The position numbers and the translations under genes are program-made. Shown here in pieces: positions 1 through 6,549 of a stretch of 6,667 nucleotides of DNA. The number at the start of each line of letters is the position of its first letter. Within the stretch, counting starts at the first letter, position 1. The notes under the pieces are model-generated. The model was not told the DNA's origin. It ran no database searches and worked only from the letters and a program-made list of their open reading frames with translations. Source of the stretch: Flavobacterium sp. (GTDB lineage: Bacteria > Bacteroidota > Bacteroidia > Flavobacteriales > Flavobacteriaceae); contig JAHEBK010000097.1 of assembly GCA_024642295.1 (NCBI GenBank), forward strand, positions 1-6,667, written 5' to 3'.

Positions 1-2117
1 ATTTAAACCAAGATGGGTATATTCCTTTTAACACCTACGACAGAACTTCCATCGCTATGGGGGGAAATTTTAAATTAACATCCAAATTCACCATGGGAGC
101 CAACATGAGCTATTCTAAAACAGCTCAAATTGGCGCTTTCTTTGGAGACCAACAATCATCAGATGAATCAGCTTCATCATCTTTTGCAAGAACACTTTTT
201 ATTGCAAGAAACTGGGATTTAAATTTACCCTATGAAGATTCCGAAGGAAAGTCTGTTACCCCAAACGGAAATCAATTTGACCACCCTTTATGGTCTTGGA
301 AACATGACAAAATAATCTCTAAGACGAATAGAACAGTAGCTGGCGTTAATTTAGAATATAAATTCAACGACCATTTTTCAACTTCCTACAGATTTGGATT
401 CAATAGATATACACTCAACAGAAAAGAAATAAGAGATAAAAACTCTATTGCCTTTAGTGGTGTTGGGTTTTTAGTTGATGACCAATTCACAAATGAAGAC
501 ATTGAATCAACGTTCTTATTCAATATCAATTATAAACTAACTGAAGATATTGGACTTACTGCTATCTTAGGGAATAATATTTTGCAAACAAACACTTCTA
601 GAACTGCATTCTCAGGAAGAGAAATCATTATTGCCGATTTATTTACCCTACGTAATTTTAAAAACATCTCAAGCTTAGTAGATGAAGGTGACCGATACCG
701 AAACGTAGGTTTATTTGCAGATGTCACGTTATCTTACAAAGACTATCTTTTTCTTAATGCTACGGGAAGAAATGATTATTCTTCCTCATTACCTTTAAAA
801 AACAATTCCTATTTCTATTCATCAGTAAACTCTTCATTAATTATTACTGATGCATTTAATATCGAAAGTGATATTTTAACATTTGCCAAATTAAGAGCTA
901 GTTATGCTAAAGTCGGAAATGATGCCCCTGCAGAATTTTTAAGCACTACCTATTCATTAAATGATTCATATAATTCTAACCCCTCTGTTGGAAACAGCTC
1001 TACACTAGCAGATCCAAACATCAAACCTGAATTCACACATGAATACGAAATTGGAACTGAAATAGAGCTTTACAATAGACGCATTGCTTTAGATTTAAGT
1101 ATATACAGCAAAAAAACAACTGATTTGATTACTGCCATTAGTACACCAACTACTACAGGATACAATGTATATAATACCAACATCGGACAAATGATAAATA
1201 AAGGTATAGAAGTTGGTTTGACACTTGTACCATTAAAAACTACAAATTTCAACTGGACTTTATTCGCAACCTTCACCAAGAATAAAAACAAAGTAACTCA
1301 AATTGCTGATGGGTTTGATAGAACTGAAATTACAACCAATAATCAAGGAGCTAAAAACGAAGGGGCTTTAGCCCAAGTAGGTTATATTATCAAAGACCAA
1401 CCCTATGGAATCTTTTATGGTACTAAATTCGCGAGAGACAGTAATGGCAATTACCTAATTGATCCTGGGTCAGGAGGGATTTTAGCGGATACTGAAGCTG
1501 GAATTATTGGAGATCCAAATGCTGATTTCAAAATGAGTTTCACCAATACCTTTACTTATAAAGGGTTTTCACTAAGAACTCAATTTGATTGGAAAAAAGG
1601 AGGCGATTTTAAATCTGGTACAATTGAAAGTTTATTAGGTCGAGGCGTTACTAGAGATACTGAAGATAGAGAGCACACCTATATAATTCCCGGATTTTAT
1701 GGACAGGCTGGTATCGATGGTAAAATTGAAGCCATTACAGACACTAATAACAACCCTATCCCTAATAGCACACAACTTTCGGCAAATGATTTGTATTTTT
1801 CACCTTCAACAAATGGAAATACCTTTGCTATAAATAGTTTAGATGAAGCTACTATATATGACGGAACTGTATATCGACTTAGAGAAGCTAGTCTTACCTA
1901 TGACTTACCATCAAAACTTTTGAAGAAATCTGTATTTGGAAGAGTGAGCTTAAGTATCGTCGGAAGCAACTTATGGTATTTTGCTCCAAATGTACCAAAA
2001 TATACCAATTTTGACCCTGAAATTGCAAGTTTCGGTTCAGCAAAACTTCAAGGAATTGAAATCACAGCAGCCCCAACTTCTAGAAGATTTGGATTCAAGA
2101 TTAATGTAACTTTCTAA
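1..2117 (+). CDS. SusC/RagA-family TonB-dependent outer-membrane transporter, C-terminal part (5' end outside window)
   Basis: This is the barrel part of a SusC-type transporter, which imports oligomeric nutrients across the outer membrane using TonB energy. The frame is open from the first complete codon at base 3, giving about 704 residues. Full family members are usually around 1000, so the signal peptide, carboxypeptidase-like domain and plug lie upstream. Seen directly: YDRTSIAMGG (nt 36-65), the family motif LADPNIKPE starting at nt 1005, NKGIEVGL at nt 1197-1220, long alternating beta-strand segments rich in aromatics, and a C-terminus RRFGFKINVTF. The terminal aromatic residue is the usual beta-barrel assembly signal. 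The Met codon at 57 is internal, because homology to SusC continues upstream of it. A SusD gene follows after 10 bp, the standard pairing. The family assignment is firm. The substrate is unknown, as neither the plug nor any neighbouring enzyme is visible. Confidence 0.95.
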   Translation, partial: LNQDGYIPFNTYDRTSIAMGGNFKLTSKFTMGANMSYSKTAQIGAFFGDQQSSDESASSSFARTLFIARNWDLNLPYEDSEGKSVTPNGNQFDHPLWSWKHDKIISKTNRTVAGVNLEYKFNDHFSTSYRFGFNRYTLNRKEIRDKNSIAFSGVGFLVDDQFTNEDIESTFLFNINYKLTEDIGLTAILGNNILQTNTSRTAFSGREIIIADLFTLRNFKNISSLVDEGDRYRNVGLFADVTLSYKDYLFLNATGRNDYSSSLPLKNNSYFYSSVNSSLIITDAFNIESDILTFAKLRASYAKVGNDAPAEFLSTTYSLNDSYNSNPSVGNSSTLADPNIKPEFTHEYEIGTEIELYNRRIALDLSIYSKKTTDLITAISTPTTTGYNVYNTNIGQMINKGIEVGLTLVPLKTTNFNWTLFATFTKNKNKVTQIADGFDRTEITTNNQGAKNEGALAQVGYIIKDQPYGIFYGTKFARDSNGNYLIDPGSGGILADTEAGIIGDPNADFKMSFTNTFTYKGFSLRTQFDWKKGGDFKSGTIESLLGRGVTRDTEDREHTYIIPGFYGQAGIDGKIEAITDTNNNPIPNSTQLSANDLYFSPSTNGNTFAINSLDEATIYDGTVYRLREASLTYDLPSKLLKKSVFGRVSLSIVGSNLWYFAPNVPKYTNFDPEIASFGSAKLQGIEITAAPTSRRFGFKINVTF

Positions 2118-2127
2118 AAAAAACAGC

Positions 2128-3828
2128 ATGAAACCTATAAAAACAATCATAAATAATAAATCAATTTTGGTTTTATTATTATCATCAATACTTTTTATCA
2201 GTTGTAATGACTACCTTGATGTTGACACTGATAGAGACAACCCTACAATAGCACCTTTAAACTATTTATTAACTAGTACTCAAGTAGGACTAAATGACGT
2301 AACTGATTTCTTAAACAATTCTGGAGACATTTTACAAGTTTACACGCATCAAATGACCGTAAGAGAAGAACAAGATCAATACGGTACCAAAGTAAACAAT
2401 GTTCTTGTACAAAACGACTGGGATAAAATCTATCTAACACTCACTGATATTGAAACTCTAATTAAACAAGGGACAGAAACAAACGATTTAATATATGTAG
2501 GTATCGCACAATTAGAGAAGGCCTATTTAATGTCAATTGCTGTTGACTTATGGGGTGATGTTCCTTATAGTGAGGCTAATCAATTAAAAAACGGTGTCAT
2601 TACTCCTAAATTTGATGACCAAAAAGAGATTTACACAGCTATCTTACAATTAATTGAAACCGCCAAAACGAACATAAAAACAGATAAAGGCCTAAAACCT
2701 AAAGCTGATGATATTTTTTATGGTGGTAAAACGACAAAATGGATACGATTTGCAAATACTTTTAAACTTAAACTCTACAATCAAATTCGATCCACAAGTT
2801 TATTTAACCAAAGTGCCTTTGATGCTTTAATTGCTGAGGATGATTTTTTCACTTCGATTGAGGATGATTTTCAATTTACACAAACAGGCAACACTTCTCC
2901 TACTGACGAAAGAAATAAATTATTCTTAGCATCATACAATAGTTCTCAATTCACAACCTATATGAGTCCTTGGTTTTACGAAATCATGATGGGAATGAAT
3001 CCAAAAATTCATTCTGGAAACCAAGATCCAAGATTACGTTATTACTTCTTTAATCAAATAAAAGCTGGAGATTTCCCACCAGACTTGGGTGATACGGTTA
3101 CAGGAAATCCAAAAGCGGATTATTGGGATGCCTCAACAGGTTTCTTTAGTATTCGTTTTGGAAGCCAAGGCCCTTGGAAGGATTTTAGTACTGAAAAATC
3201 ATATACTTATCCTGGAATTTTCCCCTGTGGAGGAAGATATGATGATGGTGAAGGTGCCGTTATAGATGTCAATTCAGCTACAGGTATCGCACCACATAGA
3301 ATGCTAACCTATGATGAATACTTATATATACAAGCTGAATTAATTTTAGATGGTAAATTATCTGGAAATGCTTCAGATAAATTAAAAGAGGCTATGGAGG
3401 CCAGTTTTGCCAAAGTAGACCAAGTGGTATCTTTGAATAAATCAACTCAAACAATTCCTAAATTAATAGGAACTTCTGAAGTTAATGACTTCATAATAAA
3501 TATAATTGATGAATTTGACAATGCCCCAAATACAACTAAGCAACGTGAAATTTTAATGACCCAAAAATGGGTAGCTACTTTTGGAGACCCTACTGACCAA
3601 TATAGTGATTATAGAAGAACTGGCTTTCCTATTTTAGCAAACCCAAATAGTTTGACTAAAGAGTATTACTTAGACAATGGAGACGGTTTTCCAATTGATG
3701 ATTCTGAAACGATATTACAAAACCCATATCAACTTTCTTTATATTGGCCTTTATCCGAATTAAATGTAAATAAAAATGCTCCAGCGCAAAAGACGCCAAG
3801 TACATATAAAATATTTTGGGATAACTAA
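2128..3828 (+). CDS. SusD/RagB-family surface nutrient-binding lipoprotein (SusD-like_2 type)
   Basis: This is the SusD partner of the upstream SusC: a helical (TPR-like) lipoprotein that lids the transporter and binds substrate at the cell surface. It has 566 residues, usual for the family. The N-terminus has basic residues, a hydrophobic stretch (12-24) and a lipobox FISC, with the lipidated Cys at 26. Motifs seen are CNDYLDVDTD (26-35), DLWGDVPYSEA (140-150), KWIRFANTFKLKLYNQIR (204-221), DPRLRYYF (300-307), LTYDEYLYIQAELIL (393-407), ILMTQKWVATF (475-485) and YRRTGFP (495-501). This set, with the C-terminal LYWP and KIFWDN, is typical of the SusD-like_2 branch (SusD and RagB outer membrane lipoprotein) rather than classical starch SusD. 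The ATG at 2128 is preceded by an A-rich stretch with no Shine-Dalgarno, normal for Bacteroidota. The 10-bp gap to susC implies co-transcription. Substrate specificity cannot be read from the sequence. Confidence 0.95.
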   Translation: MKPIKTIINNKSILVLLLSSILFISCNDYLDVDTDRDNPTIAPLNYLLTSTQVGLNDVTDFLNNSGDILQVYTHQMTVREEQDQYGTKVNNVLVQNDWDKIYLTLTDIETLIKQGTETNDLIYVGIAQLEKAYLMSIAVDLWGDVPYSEANQLKNGVITPKFDDQKEIYTAILQLIETAKTNIKTDKGLKPKADDIFYGGKTTKWIRFANTFKLKLYNQIRSTSLFNQSAFDALIAEDDFFTSIEDDFQFTQTGNTSPTDERNKLFLASYNSSQFTTYMSPWFYEIMMGMNPKIHSGNQDPRLRYYFFNQIKAGDFPPDLGDTVTGNPKADYWDASTGFFSIRFGSQGPWKDFSTEKSYTYPGIFPCGGRYDDGEGAVIDVNSATGIAPHRMLTYDEYLYIQAELILDGKLSGNASDKLKEAMEASFAKVDQVVSLNKSTQTIPKLIGTSEVNDFIINIIDEFDNAPNTTKQREILMTQKWVATFGDPTDQYSDYRRTGFPILANPNSLTKEYYLDNGDGFPIDDSETILQNPYQLSLYWPLSELNVNKNAPAQKTPSTYKIFWDN

Positions 3829-3847
3829 TTAATTGAAAATAAAGAAT

Positions 3848-4750
3848 ATGAAAAACACAAATAAAATATTCGCTTTATTAGCATTTCTAATGCTAGCATT
3901 ATCCTGTGAAAACGATGGAGGCGATTCAAAAATAGAAACTCAATACGGCGCCATTATCAATATCCAAAAAAAAACCGATACTGATGCTTTTATTAATATA
4001 CTAGCTATTGAAAATAGTGAAAATATTAATTTAGGCGTAACAATAGACAACACTTTGGGAGATATTTCATCTATTGATATAATTGGATTTTACACAAAAT
4101 CAGATGGGACAATCTTAAAAGGTAAATTCTCAACAGCAATTAAAGAACTTCCTTATTCCTTAAATATCAATCAACAGGATATCGTCAATACATTTAACGG
4201 ATTAGACACGACCAGTGATATCCAAATTGGAGACAAACTAACTATTACTGCTGAATTGACACTCAAGGATGGTAGAACACTAAAACTATTAAATGATGAT
4301 GGAAGTAACAACTTCTCTTCTAAAATTAACAATACTAATAGTTATAAAAACTCTCAAGTATATAATGTTTCTTGTGCTTCTTCCTTAGGTGGAACTTATG
4401 AATTCAGCACAACAAACATTGGTGAAGCAGGAGGATATTTTACATCTGATACTTTTACAGGAACTGTCACTTTTGAGGATCAAGGCGGAGGGATTTATAC
4501 AATCTCGGATGCATCGTTTGGCGGTTATGATGAATTATATGGTGATATTGCAAAAAATGTTGAGTTACAAGATATTTGCAACCAAATTTCATTTAAAGGG
4601 ACTAATCAATATGGAGATAGCTTCGCTATGACCAATTTAATTGTTAATGGAGATAAAATCTCTTTTCATTGGGAAACCTCATATGGCGAATTTGGCGATA
4701 CTACTTTAAAAAGAACAGACAGTTCTAGTTGGCCTCCTTTAAAATTATAA
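3848..4750 (+). CDS. Uncharacterised lipoprotein in SusE/SusF position, two-part architecture
   Basis: I do not recognise a named family with certainty. The ATG at 3848 gives 300 residues. The in-frame TTG at 3833 would add five residues, but the ATG directly begins a compact signal peptide (KNTNK, then a hydrophobic stretch) ending in lipobox LALSC with lipidated Cys20. Acidic residues follow (CENDGGD), as in surface-exported Bacteroidota lipoproteins. Residues about 35-155 look all-beta and Ig-like, including ITAELTLKDGRTLKL. A Ser/Asn-rich linker (about 153-172) leads to a second beta-rich domain starting at Cys176 (CASSLGGTYEF) with Gly-rich strands and Cys244 (DICNQ). These two Cys, the only ones besides Cys20, could form a disulfide. 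It lies 19 bp after susD and before a terminator, so it is the last gene of the uptake operon. An accessory surface-binding role like SusE/SusF is inferred from position and lipidation only. An A9 run at 3966-3974 lies in the coding sequence. Confidence 0.85.
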   Translation: MKNTNKIFALLAFLMLALSCENDGGDSKIETQYGAIINIQKKTDTDAFINILAIENSENINLGVTIDNTLGDISSIDIIGFYTKSDGTILKGKFSTAIKELPYSLNINQQDIVNTFNGLDTTSDIQIGDKLTITAELTLKDGRTLKLLNDDGSNNFSSKINNTNSYKNSQVYNVSCASSLGGTYEFSTTNIGEAGGYFTSDTFTGTVTFEDQGGGIYTISDASFGGYDELYGDIAKNVELQDICNQISFKGTNQYGDSFAMTNLIVNGDKISFHWETSYGEFGDTTLKRTDSSSWPPLKL

Positions 4751-4770
4751 AAGATTTTTAAACACACTAA

Positions 4771-4798
4771 CCGCCACCTCATAAGTGGCGGTTTTTTT
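4771..4798 (+). terminator. Intrinsic terminator of the susCD-lipoprotein operon
   Basis: A perfect 7-bp GC-rich stem, CCGCCAC (4771-4777) with GTGGCGG (4785-4791), encloses a 7-nt loop and is followed directly by seven T residues (4792-4798). It starts 20 bp after the stop codon of the third lipoprotein gene and marks the end of that transcript. The GC-rich stem stands out against the AT-rich surroundings. The frame open from GTG at 4785 starts inside this hairpin, which argues against an rlmB start there. Confidence 0.93.
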
Positions 4799-4799
4799 A

Positions 4800-4807
4800 T
4801 ATATTTG
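4800..4807 (+). promoter_or_regulatory. Putative -7 promoter element of rlmB (TAnnTTTG)
   Basis: TATATTTG matches the Bacteroidota housekeeping -7 consensus TAnnTTTG exactly. It begins one base after the T-tract of the preceding terminator and ends 4 bases before the rlmB ATG at 4812. No TTG -33 element is seen at the usual spacing, because that position is occupied by the terminator stem. A start site at the usual few bases downstream would give a leaderless or almost leaderless rlmB mRNA, which is an inference. The element is short and could occur by chance in AT-rich DNA, but its location is right. Confidence 0.55.
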
Positions 4808-4811
4808 CGCC

Positions 4812-5546
4812 ATGGAAAAAGAACATCAAATTTTTGGGATTAGAGCGATAATCGAAGCTATTCAAGCAGGTGCAACTATTGATAAAGTATATATTCAGAA
4901 AGAAGCCAGTGGCGAATTAATGAAAGACTTAATGAAGGTGATGAAGCGTGGGAACATTAATTTTTCCTATGTTCCTGTTGAAAAACTAAACCGCCTAACT
5001 CCCAATAACCACCAAGGTGCTGTAGCCAGCATCTCTCCTATTTCATTTTTTGACTTAGAGACATTGATTGATACTGTGATTGAAAATGGAAAAACTCCAT
5101 TGTTTCTAATTCTAGATCAAATATCAGATGCGCGAAACTTTGGAGCTATTATCCGTACAGCAGAATGTACTGGTGTAAACGGTATTATTGTTCAGAAATC
5201 AGGCTCAGCTCCTGTAAATGGAGACACCGTTAAAACTTCGGCTGGTGCTGTATTTAATATTCCTATTTGTAAAGTAGAGCATATTAAAGATGCTATTTTC
5301 CTTTTGCAAGCAAGCGGAATTAAAACAGTAGCTGCTACTGAAAAAACAGACCAAAATATTTATGACGTTTCCCTAAAAGAAAGCGTTGCCATCATCATGG
5401 GTTCTGAAGATCGTGGAGTGAATCCATCTGTTCTTAAAATTGTTGATGAAAAAGCAAAATTACCTATGTTTGGAACTATCGGTTCATTGAATGTATCGGT
5501 AGCTTGTGGTGCTTTTTTATATGAAGCAGTGAGACAGAGAAATTAG
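4812..5546 (+). CDS. rlmB: 23S rRNA (guanosine-2'-O)-methyltransferase RlmB (SpoU/TrmH family)
   Basis: The enzyme uses S-adenosylmethionine to methylate the 2'-OH of a guanosine in the 23S rRNA peptidyl-transferase loop (G2251 in E. coli numbering) in the cytoplasm. It has 244 residues, the normal length. The N-terminal substrate-binding domain (about 4-75) begins HQIFGIRAIIEAI and ends at NNHQGAVA. The C-terminal SPOUT domain (about 97-240) carries the three knot motifs: motif 1 LDQISDARNFGAIIRTAE with Asn109 and Arg115, motif 2 IIMGSEDRGV (194-203, Glu199), and motif 3 GSLNVSVACGAFLYEA (224-239, Asn227). The ATG at 4812 is chosen because the family begins there. A GTG at 4785 in the same frame lies inside the upstream terminator. 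The gene is probably monocistronic: it has its own -7 element, a terminator before it and a convergent gene after it. A TrmH-like tRNA target is less likely, given the N-terminal domain and NNHQGAVA. Confidence 0.95.
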   Translation: MEKEHQIFGIRAIIEAIQAGATIDKVYIQKEASGELMKDLMKVMKRGNINFSYVPVEKLNRLTPNNHQGAVASISPISFFDLETLIDTVIENGKTPLFLILDQISDARNFGAIIRTAECTGVNGIIVQKSGSAPVNGDTVKTSAGAVFNIPICKVEHIKDAIFLLQASGIKTVAATEKTDQNIYDVSLKESVAIIMGSEDRGVNPSVLKIVDEKAKLPMFGTIGSLNVSVACGAFLYEAVRQRN

Positions 5547-5583
5547 ATCTATAATTTTAGATTAACGAATTTAGATTTAAGAT
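5542..5583. repeat. Three degenerate 14-bp AT-rich units (TTAGAT core)
   Basis: The hexamer TTAGAT occurs at 5543-5548, 5557-5562 and 5571-5576, spaced exactly 14 bp apart. The second and third units, TTTAGATTAACGAA (5556-5569) and TTTAGATTTAAGAT (5570-5583), agree at 11 of 14 positions, and the first unit is weaker. The array overlaps the last two codons of rlmB and fills most of the gap between the convergent genes. It codes for nothing visible beyond the rlmB end. A related TTCAGATT motif pair, 28 bp apart, occurs upstream of rarA. Function is unknown; it may be low-complexity intergenic DNA. Confidence 0.5.
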
Positions 5584-5587
5584 ATTT

Positions 5588-5625
5588 AAAAACGAATTAG
5601 GACTCCGGTTCTGATTCGTTTTTTT
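5588..5625. terminator. Shared hairpin terminator between convergent rlmB and rhomboid genes, overlapping rhomboid codons
   Basis: The left arm 5588-5603 pairs with the right arm 5608-5623 around a TCCG loop (5604-5607). This gives 16 pairs, all canonical except two G-T wobbles (5598/5613 and 5601/5610). The outer ten pairs are AAAAACGAAT with ATTCGTTTTT. Seven T residues (5619-5625) follow on the + strand, so it can stop rlmB transcription rightwards. On the - strand it ends in five T residues (complement of 5588-5592) and could stop the rhomboid transcript. The rhomboid stop codon (5597-5599) and its last residues lie inside the stem, so the right-hand arm is also protein-coding. Confidence 0.75.
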
Positions 5626-6373
5626 CGTTTTCAATAATTTCATAATTTACATTTGTATCTGAATAAAAATATAACTCTTCAGGTTCTGGGATGGGCGGAT
5701 TTACAAAATTGCCATTTTCATCAAAGCGTTGCATAAACTTATCCTGTGAAGCATCATAATCAGGATGCTCCCAATCGTATTTTACTATTTTATTCTGTTC
5801 ATATTCGGGTGTTTTGTACAAAACAGCTAACATCAATCCCGTAATAAGTCCTGCTAAATGTCCTTCCCAAGAAACAATTTCATCTCCCGAAGCTTCGGGA
5901 TTAGGAAAAACATACCAAACCATTCCACCATAAACAACTATAACTGTCAGTGACAAAGCCACTAATCGATAGTATTTGGTAAAAATACCTTTGAAAAATA
6001 TAAAACTAAACAAAACATAAATCAATCCACTTGCTCCAATATGAAAACTCGGTCTTCCTATCGACCAAGTACCAATTCCTGAGATAAGTATTCCAAAAAA
6101 CAATACAGAAGCTGATTGTTTAGCGTAAAAAAACTGTAGTGCTGCCACCAAAACCAATAAAGGCAATGAATTATTATACAAATGGCTTAAATCAGCATGG
6201 ATGAACGGACTAAAAACAACACCTTGTAATCCCGAAAAAGTTCTTGGGTAAATTCCATTTTCGACAAAATCAAAGTCATAGCGGATTTCTAACCAATACA
6301 CAACCCACAAAAACAGCACAAAAAAAAGTGGCAATCCTAGTACGGCGGGTGTGAATTTAATATTTTTATCCAT
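5597..6373 (-). CDS. Rhomboid-family intramembrane serine protease
   Basis: This is an inner-membrane protease that cleaves transmembrane substrates within the bilayer by a Ser-His dyad. It has 258 residues with six predicted membrane helices at about 10-28, 66-84, 88-106, 113-130, 134-156 and 168-186. The catalytic serine is Ser115 in GASGLIY at the start of helix 4, and the catalytic histidine is His172 in WEGHLAGLITG in helix 6. His64 and Asn68 in HADLSHLYNN match the conserved HxxxxHLxxN motif (His59, His64, Asn68) that supports the oxyanion site. All key residues are present, so it should be active. The six-helix form is the usual bacterial type, without an extra seventh helix. After helix 6 comes a hydrophilic, acidic tail of about 70 residues ending ENEKNESEPES. 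The ATG at 6371-6373 is followed by a short N-terminus before helix 1. The gene converges on rlmB and diverges from rarA. Its physiological substrate is unknown. Confidence 0.94.
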   Translation of the reverse strand: MDKNIKFTPAVLGLPLFFVLFLWVVYWLEIRYDFDFVENGIYPRTFSGLQGVVFSPFIHADLSHLYNNSLPLLVLVAALQFFYAKQSASVLFFGILISGIGTWSIGRPSFHIGASGLIYVLFSFIFFKGIFTKYYRLVALSLTVIVVYGGMVWYVFPNPEASGDEIVSWEGHLAGLITGLMLAVLYKTPEYEQNKIVKYDWEHPDYDASQDKFMQRFDENGNFVNPPIPEPEELYFYSDTNVNYEIIENEKNESEPES

Positions 6374-6409
6374 GGTTATTCTTTAAGACAATCAAAGCAA
6401 ATAAGATTC

Positions 6410-6417
6410 CAAAACTA
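6410..6417 (-). promoter_or_regulatory. Putative -7 promoter element of the rhomboid gene (TAnnTTTG)
   Basis: On the - strand this reads TAGTTTTG, an exact match to the Bacteroidota -7 consensus TAnnTTTG. It lies 36 bp upstream of the rhomboid ATG, which would give a leader of roughly 30 nt. No clear TTG -33 element is found at the usual distance upstream, so support rests on the -7 match and position alone. Confidence 0.45.
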
Positions 6418-6485
6418 ATATAATGCTATTTTGTCATATCTGAAGAATATTAGAATATTTTAAGATTTAGTAGCACCAATAAAAA

Positions 6486-6499
6486 TTGTAATTTTACAA
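6486..6499. promoter_or_regulatory. Inverted repeat TTGTAA-TT-TTACAA overlapping a possible rarA -7 element
   Basis: There are two perfect 6-bp arms (6486-6491 and 6494-6499) with a 2-bp spacer. The TAATTTTA at 6489-6496 within it matches seven of eight positions of TAnnTTTG on the + strand, 62 bp upstream of the rarA ATG. It could be a dimeric-regulator operator on the rarA promoter, or chance symmetry in AT-rich DNA. No -33 TTG is evident. Confidence 0.25.
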
Positions 6500-6513
6500 A
6501 AGATACATTCAAT

Positions 6514-6549
6514 TTCAGATTAAAGATTAACAACCATAGACTTCAGATT
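6514..6549. repeat. Pair of TTCAGATT motifs 28 bp apart upstream of rarA
   Basis: TTCAGATT occurs at 6514-6521 and again at 6542-6549, a spacing of 28 bp (two 14-bp steps). AAAGATTAA (6522-6530) lies between them. The motif resembles TTTAGATT in the 14-bp-phased units after rlmB. The second copy ends 9 bp before the rarA ATG, so it would lie in the leader of the mRNA. Function is unknown. Confidence 0.4.

Noticed and set aside
57..59. ATG as the start of the SusC-like gene
   Set aside because: The frame stays open to the window edge and the residues before it (NTYDRTSIA) belong to the conserved SusC barrel, so this Met is internal to a gene cut by the window.
530..727. Open frame of 65 codons on the - strand inside susC
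   Set aside because: It lies antisense to a strongly conserved coding frame and has no recognisable domain or promoter, so it is a shadow frame.
1070..1291. Open frame of 73 codons on the - strand inside susC, hydrophobic
   Set aside because: Its hydrophobicity comes from the complement of beta-barrel codons; there is no separate start signal and it is fully antisense to susC.
3833..3835. TTG as the start of the third lipoprotein
   Set aside because: It adds only five residues before an ATG that directly begins a normal lipoprotein signal peptide, and it lies just 4 bp after the susD stop.
4389..4631. Open frame of 80 codons on the + strand in another frame of the third lipoprotein gene
   Set aside because: It overlaps a good lipoprotein frame completely and has no recognisable protein features.
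4785..4787. GTG as the start of rlmB
   Set aside because: It lies in the right arm of the upstream terminator and encodes a nine-residue extension not expected in the family; the ATG at 4812 fits the family N-terminus.
6427..6433. TATTTTG as a rarA promoter -7 element
   Set aside because: It has only one base between TA and TTTG instead of two and lies more than 120 bp upstream of rarA.
6445..6459. GAATATT direct repeat in the divergent intergenic region
   Set aside because: Only 7-bp units in very AT-rich DNA; it is likely by chance and has no clear relation to either promoter.
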